A stretch of 35,549 nt of DNA, from contig CAJBVW010000318.1 in the NCBI GenBank assembly GCA_903959175.1, positions 1-35,549 of the forward strand. The letters run 5' to 3'. Source of the DNA: an uncultured Pseudomonadota bacterium (GTDB taxonomy: Bacteria > Myxococcota_A > UBA796 > SXON01). The notes below the pieces were generated by a model. It saw only the letters and a program-made list of their open reading frames with translations, searched no databases and had not been told where the DNA came from. The position numbers and the translations under genes were made by a program. Positions 31,409 to 35,549 of the stretch are shown here, in pieces; position 1 is the stretch's first letter, and the number at the start of each line of letters is the position of its first letter.

Positions 31409-33739
31409 ATGACCCTCTCCCGCGAACTCACCATCGCCCTCTCCCTCGCCATGGAGGTGGCCCGTGAGAAGCGACACGAGCTGCTGACGCTCGAGCACGT
31501 GCTGTACGCGCTGCTGACCGACCCCACCACCGCCGAGTGCCTCGAGGCCTGCGGCGCCGACCTGAAGAAGCTCGAGCAGGAGCTCGACGCCTTCTTCGAC
31601 AAGATGGAGAAGCTCACCGCCGACGAAGCCGAGGACTACGAGCCCACGCAGACCGCCGCGTTCACCCGCGTGCTCCAGCGCGCCGTGCACCACGTGCAGT
31701 CCTCCGGGAAGTCCGAGGTCACCGGCGGCAACCTGCTCGTCGCGATGTTCTCGGAGAGCGACAGCCACGCGGTCCACATGCTGGAGAAGCAGCAGGTCGC
31801 CAAGCTCGACGTCACCGCGTTCATCGCGCACGGCGTCCGCAAGGCGCCCGTGCGCAAGGCCTCGATGGCGTCCAGCGGCGGCTCCGAGAGCGAGTCCAGC
31901 TCCGCGAGCTCCGGCAACGACCCCCTCTCCAACTTCTGCGTCGACCTCGTGGCGCGCGCCGCCGCCGGCAAGATCGACCCTCTCGTCGGCCGCGATGCCG
32001 AGCTGGAGCGCACGCTCCAGATCCTCGCCCGTCGCCGCAAGAACAACCCGCTCTTCCTTGGCGATCCGGGCGTCGGCAAGACCGCCATCGTCGAGGGCCT
32101 CGCGCGCCGCATCCACGAGGGCAACGTCCCCGACCTGCTCAAGGGCAGCAAGCTCTACGCGCTCGACATGGGCGCGCTGATCGCGGGCACGCGCTACCGC
32201 GGCGACTTCGAGGAGCGCCTCAAGGCCGTCCTCAAGGCCCTCGACGAGAAGCCGAAGTCGATCCTCTTCATCGACGAGATCCACACGATCATCGGCGCCG
32301 GCGCGACCCAGGGCGGCTCGATGGACGCCTCGAACCTGCTCAAGCCCGCGCTGTCCAGCGGCGAGCTCCGCTGCATCGGCTCGACCACCCACTCCGAGTA
32401 CCGCGCCGCCTTCGGCCGGGACCGCGCCCTCGCGCGCCGGTTCCAGACGATCGACGTGGCGGAGCCCTCGGTGGACGAGTGCATCCTCATCCTGCACGGC
32501 CTGCGCAAGCAGTTCGAGACCCACCACGGCATCACCTACTCGGACGACGCCATCGAGGCCGCCGCACGCCTCGCCGCGCGGCACATCAACGATCGCCACC
32601 TCCCGGACAAGGCGGTGGACGTGATCGACGAGGCCGGCGCCTCCGCCCGCCTCCACAAGCCCGGCTCCGTGGTCGGTCTCGCCGAGATCGAGGCCGTCGT
32701 CGCCCGCATGGCGCGGGTCCCGCCCAAGACCGTGAGCAACGAGGAGCAGATCAACCTCTCGCGCCTCCCCGACATGCTCCGCGCGCGGATCTACGGCCAG
32801 GATGACGCCATCGCGGCCGTCACCCAGACCATCAAGCTCAACCGCGCGGGCCTCGGCGCGCCGAACAAGCCCGTCGGCTCCTTCCTCTTCTCCGGCCCCA
32901 CCGGCGTCGGCAAGACGGAGCTCGCGAAGCAACTGGCAGAGGTGCTCGGCGTCGCCTTCCTGCGCTTCGACATGTCCGAGTACATGGAGAAGCACACGGT
33001 GAGCCGCCTCATCGGCGCGCCCCCCGGCTACGTCGGCTTCGAGCAGGAGGGCCTGCTCACCGGCGCGGTGAACCGCACGCCGTACGCCGTGCTCGTGCTC
33101 GACGAGATCGAGAAGGCGCACCCCGACATCTACAACATCCTGTTGCAGGTGATGGACCACGCCACGCTCACGGACAACAACGGCAAGAAGGCCGACTTCC
33201 GCAACGTCATCCTCGTGCTCACGACCAACGCGGGCGTGCGCGAGGGCCAGCGCCCCAGCCCCGGCTTCAGCCGGGCCGACCAGGGCCGCCGCGTGGACGA
33301 CGCCGTGAACCGCACCTTCCCCCCCGAGTTCCGCAACCGGCTCGACGGGATGGTCGCCTTCGGCCCGCTCTCCCAGGACGTCGTGCTCAAGGTCGTCGAC
33401 AAGTTCGTGCTCGAGCTCTCCGCGCAGCTCGGCGCGCGCGAGGTCACCCTCCAGATCACCCCCACGCTCCGCGCGTGGCTCGGCGAGAAGGGGTACAAGC
33501 CCGAGTTCGGCGCCCGCGAGATGGGCCGCGTCATCCAGGACGAGCTGAAGAAGCCCCTGGCGGACGAGCTCCTCTTCGGCCGCCTCATGAAGGGCGGCAG
33601 CATCCTGGCGGACCTCGACGGCGAGAAGGTCACCTTCACCATCGTGAGCGCCTCGGCGCCCGTGCCGGTGCCGCCTGACCTCTTCCCCGACGGCGAGCCC
33701 GCGGGGGACGGCACGCGGGAGACGGAGAAGGCCGTCTGA
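31409..33739 (+). CDS. clpA: ClpA AAA+ unfoldase
   Basis: A 776-residue two-ring AAA+ unfoldase, close to the usual ClpA length. The N-terminal Clp domain (1-145) opens with [34 protein letters not shown], the ClpS-binding fold. A Ser-rich linker (150-170) precedes AAA1 with Walker A GDPGVGKT (218-225) and LFIDE (286-290). AAA2 has GPTGVGKT (496-503), [12 protein letters not shown] and the pore loop GYVGFEQEG. There is no ClpB-type coiled-coil middle domain. ClpA feeds substrates to ClpP. In the loop that docks on ClpP, where E. coli has I-G-L, this protein reads P618-G-F620. The ribosome-binding site GAAGGA is 5 nt before the ATG. clpP is not in the window. Confidence 0.96.
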   Translation: MTLSRELTIALSLAMEVAREKRHELLTLEHVLYALLTDPTTAECLEACGADLKKLEQELDAFFDKMEKLTADEAEDYEPTQTAAFTRVLQRAVHHVQSSGKSEVTGGNLLVAMFSESDSHAVHMLEKQQVAKLDVTAFIAHGVRKAPVRKASMASSGGSESESSSASSGNDPLSNFCVDLVARAAAGKIDPLVGRDAELERTLQILARRRKNNPLFLGDPGVGKTAIVEGLARRIHEGNVPDLLKGSKLYALDMGALIAGTRYRGDFEERLKAVLKALDEKPKSILFIDEIHTIIGAGATQGGSMDASNLLKPALSSGELRCIGSTTHSEYRAAFGRDRALARRFQTIDVAEPSVDECILILHGLRKQFETHHGITYSDDAIEAAARLAARHINDRHLPDKAVDVIDEAGASARLHKPGSVVGLAEIEAVVARMARVPPKTVSNEEQINLSRLPDMLRARIYGQDDAIAAVTQTIKLNRAGLGAPNKPVGSFLFSGPTGVGKTELAKQLAEVLGVAFLRFDMSEYMEKHTVSRLIGAPPGYVGFEQEGLLTGAVNRTPYAVLVLDEIEKAHPDIYNILLQVMDHATLTDNNGKKADFRNVILVLTTNAGVREGQRPSPGFSRADQGRRVDDAVNRTFPPEFRNRLDGMVAFGPLSQDVVLKVVDKFVLELSAQLGAREVTLQITPTLRAWLGEKGYKPEFGAREMGRVIQDELKKPLADELLFGRLMKGGSILADLDGEKVTFTIVSASAPVPVPPDLFPDGEPAGDGTRETEKAV

Positions 33740-33774
33740 TCGGCTGATCCGCCGATCCTCCGAGAGGATTCAGC

Positions 33775-33807
33775 ACGGGAGAGGGGCCGGGTCGGCTCCC
33801 CTCCCGT
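33775..33807 (+). terminator. Hairpin downstream of clpA
   Basis: ACGGG-AGGGG (33775-33786, with a 2-nt bulge) pairs with CCCCT-CCCGT (33798-33807) around an 11-nt loop, 36 bp after the clpA stop. There is no clear T-tract. Two smaller perfect hairpins precede it: GATCGGC/GCCGATC (33738-33757), starting on the stop codon, and ATCCTC/GAGGAT (33755-33769). Confidence 0.45.
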
Positions 33808-33838
33808 TCGACGTCCCGGAGCTCCGCTCCGCGCCCGG

Positions 33839-33871
33839 CGTCGGCACGCACGATACGCTGGGATGCCGACG
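33839..33871. promoter_or_regulatory. Inverted repeat upstream of a promoter
   Basis: CGTCGGCA (33839-33846) and TGCCGACG (33864-33871) form a perfect 8-bp inverted repeat around 17 nt, ending 13 bp before the -35 element. Arm spacing of about 2.5 helical turns could suit a dimeric regulator; it could also be an RNA hairpin from clpA read-through. Confidence 0.4.
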
Positions 33872-33883
33872 TCCGCGCGGCGG

Positions 33884-33913
33884 TTGACGCGCTGCCCCCC
33901 TCGCCCATAGCAT
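33884..33913 (+). promoter_or_regulatory. Sigma-70-type promoter of the bactofilin-like gene
   Basis: TTGACG (33884-33889), an 18-bp spacer and TAGCAT (33908-33913) give a promoter with start near 33920, leaving a leader of about 57 nt before the ATG at 33977. The leader is C-rich with GAGG about 10 nt before the start codon. Confidence 0.55.
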
Positions 33914-33976
33914 ACCAGCGCACCCGCCCCTCCCGCGCATCCGCCCGAGGCGGTCCCCTTCCCGAGGCAGCTCGCC

Positions 33977-35224
33977 ATGACCAAGCCGCAGCCCTTCGTC
34001 GTCCCCGCCGGCGTGAACTTCCAGATCACCGACGCCGGCGTCGTGATCGAGAACGAGGGCGACATCGTCCTCCACACCAACTTCGGGCGTTCGCTCACGC
34101 GGATCGTGAGCACCGCAGGCTCGATCCTCATCCACGCCCCGGTCGACGGCGGCACGATCCAGGCCGCGGGCGACGTGACGATCCAGGGCGACACCCGCGC
34201 CGACAGCGTGCAGGCCGGCGGCTCCGTCACCGTCGCGGGCAACGCCCACGTCACCACCCTCGCGGCCGGCGGGAACATCGCGGTGCTCGGCGCGGTCGAG
34301 GGCACCCGGGTCGACGCCGGGGGCGACGTCGGCATCACCGGCGCGTACACGGGCGGCACCATGCGCGCGGCCGGCACCGTCGACATCGGCGGCGCCGTCA
34401 AGGCCGACACCCTGCACGCCGACACCCTCCGCCTCGCCGGGTCGAGCATCGCCGCGCGCGGCATCCAGGGCGCGTCCGCGGTCCACATCGGCGCCGCGAA
34501 GCTCCAGGTGGACGCCATCCTCGCCCCCGCCGTCCACCTCGACCCCGCGACCTCCGGCCGCTCCACCATCATCGAGAGCCAGAACGAGCTCGGGCCCAAC
34601 GCCATCAAGGGCGGCTTCCGCCTCGTGGACTACGCCGAGATGTTCGGCGATCCGGGCAGCTTCCTCACCGACCGCGGCCTCTCGCCCCTCGGGTCCGCCG
34701 TCGCCGCCGCGCCCGTCCTCGCCGCCCCCGTGCGCGTCGCGCCCGCGCCGGCCTCCGCGCCGGTCTACGTCGAGCCCGAGGCCGCGCCCGTCGCCGCCGA
34801 GCCGGTCGCCGCCGAGCCCGCAGCGCCCGCCGTCGAGCCCACGGGCTTGGCCGACACCTTCTCCGCCCCAGAGGTCGAGATCGAGGACACCGAGGCCGAG
34901 GCCGCCATCGCGGACCTCCCCGCCGTCGAGATCGACGAGGCCGACGAGCCCGACGCCAGCGCGCTGCCCCCCGAGCACCCGCTCCACCAGCAGCTCGTCG
35001 AGGCCGTCACCCGCATCAGCGAGTCCTACGCGGACGCCGAGCTGCCCCCCGCGGTCAACCACCTGATGTCCCTGATCGAGACCCGCTCGTACGACCAGGT
35101 CCGCGCCGAGATCACCTCCATCTGGTCGGATCTCCTCAAGTACCACCAGAAGAAGGGCCTGCGCATTCAGCACCAGGTCACGACGACCTTCAACACGATC
35201 AACTCGCTCGTAAAGAAGATGTGA
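33977..35224 (+). CDS. Bactofilin/DUF342-like beta-helix protein with helical tail
   Basis: A 415-residue protein without signal peptide or membrane helix. Residues of about 28-190 are repeated short strands ending in glycine turns (AAGDVTIQGDT, AGGSVTVAGNA, AAGGNIAVLGAVEG, DAGGDVGITGAY, AAGTVDIGGAVKA), the pattern of a right-handed beta-helix as in bactofilins and FapA/DUF342 proteins. Residues 240-335 are a Pro/Ala/Glu-rich, acidic linker, and 335-415 are predicted helical (HPLHQQLVEAVTRISESY, VRAEITSIWSDLLKYHQKKG, TTTFNTINSLVKKM). Bactofilins polymerise into cytoskeletal scaffolds for polarity and envelope growth; the long tail is not part of the bactofilin core and may bind partners. The repeat region is longer than a usual bactofilin domain, so the family assignment is tentative. 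It has its own promoter and is separate from clpA. Confidence 0.6.
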   Translation: MTKPQPFVVPAGVNFQITDAGVVIENEGDIVLHTNFGRSLTRIVSTAGSILIHAPVDGGTIQAAGDVTIQGDTRADSVQAGGSVTVAGNAHVTTLAAGGNIAVLGAVEGTRVDAGGDVGITGAYTGGTMRAAGTVDIGGAVKADTLHADTLRLAGSSIAARGIQGASAVHIGAAKLQVDAILAPAVHLDPATSGRSTIIESQNELGPNAIKGGFRLVDYAEMFGDPGSFLTDRGLSPLGSAVAAAPVLAAPVRVAPAPASAPVYVEPEAAPVAAEPVAAEPAAPAVEPTGLADTFSAPEVEIEDTEAEAAIADLPAVEIDEADEPDASALPPEHPLHQQLVEAVTRISESYADAELPPAVNHLMSLIETRSYDQVRAEITSIWSDLLKYHQKKGLRIQHQVTTTFNTINSLVKKM

Positions 35225-35228
35225 TCGA

Positions 35229-35266
35229 GGGGCGCCCGGTGGAATCCACTCGACCGGGCGCGCCCC
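35229..35266. terminator. Large hairpin at the gene boundary
   Basis: GGGGCGCCCGGT (35229-35240) pairs with ACCGGG-CG-CGCCCC (35253-35266), with a 2-nt bulge and a 12-nt loop, starting 5 bp after the stop of the beta-helix gene. It could be a terminator, though no T-tract follows. It also covers the likely GTG start (35239) of the next gene, so it could instead limit that gene's translation. Confidence 0.4.
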
Positions 35267-35549
35267 TGCCCCCGCCGGAGGCCGGCGGGCCAGGGTCAGG
35301 CCCTTCCGGGCGCGCGCTCCGCGCTTGGTCCGGCGCGCGGACGCGCCGGGACCGGCCGCCCCGAGCGGCGGCCGCCCTCCAGGCCCTTCGCGCGGCGCTG
35401 TGTGCCGCCCTCCTGCTGGCGATGGGCTCCCCGCGGGTGGCCCACGCCGCCGCCCCGGTGCTCGCGCCGGCCTCGGTGTCGGCCGTGGCGCGCCTCGACG
35501 ACGCCGACCCGCGCGCCCGCATCCTCGCCGCGCGCACGCTCGCGAGCGA
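35239..35549 (+). CDS. Exported protein, cut by the right edge (3' partial)
   Basis: An open frame continues past the window end. GTG at 35239 has GAGGGG just upstream, 14 bp after the previous stop, and is the only in-frame start before a hydrophobic segment. The first roughly 50 residues are Pro/Gly/Arg-rich; then ALRAALCAALLLAMGSPRVAHA looks like a signal peptide with an A-H-A cleavage site (about residues 50-71). The mature start includes ARLDDADPRARILAARTLAS, which resembles the first helix of a HEAT-type repeat, but too little is visible to name a family. The long N-terminal extension is odd and a later start (ATG near 35425) would remove most of the signal peptide. Confidence 0.5.
   Translation, partial: MESTRPGAPLPPPEAGGPGSGPSGRALRAWSGARTRRDRPPRAAAALQALRAALCAALLLAMGSPRVAHAAAPVLAPASVSAVARLDDADPRARILAARTLAS

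Overview
The window is GC-rich, densely packed diderm (Gram-negative) chromosome. The outer-membrane machinery encoded here (Tol proteins, an Omp85 protein, TamB), the NtrC-type regulator, the many TPR proteins, the type IV pilus minor pilins with PilY1, the bactofilin-like protein and an Omp85 protein with about seven POTRA units together suggest a Myxococcota-like (former deltaproteobacterial) bacterium. That assignment is inference; there is no rRNA gene to test it. No insertion sequence, prophage, CRISPR array or integrase was seen, and the content looks like core chromosome.

Layout. (1) 2-1693: 3' part of a spermidine-synthase-like/TPR fusion that runs off the left edge, ending in a 17-bp tandem repeat. 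(2) 10139 down to 2016, minus strand: one tightly overlapped operon of NtrC-type response regulator, TPR protein, FimT/GspH pseudopilin, PilV, PilW, PilX and PilY1. Stop and start codons overlap at almost every junction. (3) 10147-14340, plus strand: two related GT4 glycosyltransferases either side of a YbjN-like protein, then a secreted TPR protein. (4) 14410-17653: tolQ, tolR, a TolA/TonB-like gene and tolB, with no pal directly after. (5) 17721-18995 (minus): NhaA antiporter, divergent from a short Ppx/GppA phosphatase (19210-20103). (6) 20116-21015 (minus): SbcD/Mre11-like phosphoesterase, divergent from an arylsulfotransferase-like lipoprotein (21053-22477). (7) 30733 down to 22479, minus strand: tamB, a seven-POTRA Omp85 protein and a site-2-type M50 protease with CBS domains. 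(8) 30895-33739, plus strand: tRNA-Gly(CCC) with its own promoter and terminator, then clpS-clpA. (9) 33977-35224: a beta-helical bactofilin/DUF342-like protein with a helical tail, then the start of an exported protein cut by the right edge.

How the genes fit together. Most of the window serves the cell envelope: pilus tip assembly and adhesion, surface glycan synthesis, Tol-driven envelope constriction, outer-membrane protein and lipid traffic (TamB/Omp85), intramembrane proteolysis, and possibly a cytoskeletal scaffold. ClpS-ClpA is the N-degron branch of cytosolic proteolysis.

The observations most worth a second look are: an alternating GGGAA/TTCCC four-arm element over the TPR/fimT stop-start junction; a pilin operon headed by a coupled NtrC-type regulator; a PilY1 with a dockerin-like calcium loop; the seven-POTRA Omp85 translated from a TTG that overlaps the tamB stop; a ClpA whose ClpP-docking tripeptide reads P-G-F; and short tandem repeats placed just outside genes. 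No wholly new system could be established from sequence alone.
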